Origin: Thermoplasmatota archaeon
GTDB lineage: Archaea > Thermoplasmatota > Thermoplasmata > UBA10834
DNA length: 5,822 nucleotides
Assembly (NCBI GenBank): GCA_030836605.1
Contig: JAUPMC010000073.1
Location: forward strand, 1 to 5,822
Direction of reading: 5' to 3'
Each line of letters begins with the position of its first letter. The stretch's first letter is position 1. Under the pieces are notes generated by a model. It was not told where the DNA came from. It did no database searches and worked only from the letters and a program-made list of their open reading frames with translations. Below are positions 5,185-5,822 of this stretch, piece after piece. The position numbers and the translations under genes are program-made.

Positions 5185-5822
5185 ATGCGCGCCCTCCCGC
5201 TGTTCAGGTTCAACAAGCGCGCGCGGTCCACGAGCTGGGGGATCGCCCTGTGCACGATGTTCATAGTGGCCAGCTTCTCCATCGCGTCCGGCCTGAAGGT
5301 GTCCATGGACACGCTCGCGGACAACTTCACCTCGGAATACTCGATGGTGTCCTGCCCCGGGGACTCGGGCATGGACTTCTTCGAGTCGGGCTCCCTGGGC
5401 GCGGTCGAGGACAGTAGCGCGCTCTGCGTCGTCGCCGTCGCGTCCGTAGGCTCGGGCCAGGTGGTCGTGTTCAGCGTGTCCGACCCGGGCGCGGTCCTCG
5501 ACGAGACTCTCTCCGCGTCCGGGCACGACGTGAAGGCGGGCGCCGGGACCGGCCTCGCGGGCGACATCACGCTCGTGGCGGAGACGGCGCAGGACGTGAC
5601 CGTCGTGTCAGGGTTCTCGTCGTCGATGTTCTCGCCCTCTTGGGTCCTCGGGAGCCAGGAGCTGCTCCTCGCGCTCACCGCTAACGATGCCGGGGCGGTC
5701 AACCTCGCAATCTCAAAGGACTTGAGCCCGGACGAGAGGGCGGAGCTAGAGTCCGCGGGGTTCTCGGTCCAGCCCATGGTCTCCATCGTCGAGTTCCTCG
5801 GCTCCAGCGTGGACGAGCTCGA
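5185..5822 (+). CDS. N-terminal part of a membrane protein, probable FtsX-type ABC transporter permease (3' truncated by window edge)
   Basis: The frame stays open from ATG 5185 to the window end, giving 212 residues of an unfinished protein. A basic N-terminus (FRFNKRARS) is followed by one hydrophobic helix at about residues 18-36 (WGIALCTMFIVASFSIASG), giving an N-in topology. Then comes a long extracytoplasmic region rich in Ser, Gly, Val and Asp and free of further membrane segments up to the edge. The final visible stretch, MVSIVEFLGSSVDEL (about 198-212), resembles the segment just before the second helix in archaeal FtsX/MacB-type permeases. This layout (helix 1, large outer domain, then three more helices) is typical of permeases that work with a MacB/LolD-like ATPase; the later helices and any ATPase gene lie beyond the window. 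The alternative is a single-pass anchored surface protein. The start is supported by the TATA-like box 30 bases upstream. Confidence 0.6.
   Translation, partial: MRALPLFRFNKRARSTSWGIALCTMFIVASFSIASGLKVSMDTLADNFTSEYSMVSCPGDSGMDFFESGSLGAVEDSSALCVVAVASVGSGQVVVFSVSDPGAVLDETLSASGHDVKAGAGTGLAGDITLVAETAQDVTVVSGFSSSMFSPSWVLGSQELLLALTANDAGAVNLAISKDLSPDERAELESAGFSVQPMVSIVEFLGSSVDEL

Overview
The window looks archaeal, from a GC-rich genome. Three signs support this. AGG (Arg) and ATA (Ile) are common codons despite the high GC. Several starts are preceded by strong GGAGG-type ribosome binding sites. One gene is preceded by an archaeal-style TATA-like box (TTTTAAT) about 30 bases before an ATG that has no ribosome binding site, as in a nearly leaderless mRNA. 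The gene content also fits: a neelaredoxin-type superoxide reductase, an HdrD/GlcF-like iron-sulfur protein, and a CBS protein with a ribosome-hibernation-like tail. A euryarchaeal or Thermoplasmata-type lineage is my guess; the sequence here does not prove it.

Layout. Positions 1-276 hold the C-terminal end of an unrecognised plus-strand protein. It converges, with a 10-base gap, on a minus-strand pair (1950 down to 287). That pair is a 71-residue DUF3311-like membrane protein followed, with overlapping stop and start, by a sodium:solute symporter (SSF family). A divergent intergenic region (1951-2241) carries short symmetric motifs. It separates the transporter pair from a plus-strand run of three genes: a four-CBS-domain protein with a C-terminal HPF/RaiA-like domain (2242-3393), superoxide reductase (3487-3879) and a protein with two ferredoxin-type clusters and two CCG domains (3944-5134). 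The window ends inside an apparent membrane protein (from 5185), probably an FtsX-type ABC permease, behind its own TATA-like promoter.

How they may work together. The three central genes are on one strand with gaps of 93 and 64 bases and could form one unit. Superoxide reductase removes superoxide using electrons from a donor protein. The CCG protein is a cytosolic or membrane-peripheral electron carrier or oxidoreductase subunit of the heterodisulfide-reductase kind. The CBS-HPF fusion has the architecture expected of an energy-sensing ribosome hibernation factor: CBS domains that could read adenine nucleotides joined to a ribosome-binding fold. Together they suggest an oxygen/low-energy stress module in an anaerobe. 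That link is inference; the individual family assignments of the symporter, superoxide reductase and CCG protein are firm.

The clearest candidate for something less described is the CBS-HPF fusion and its placement next to superoxide reductase. I saw no CRISPR array, RNA gene, insertion sequence or attachment site.
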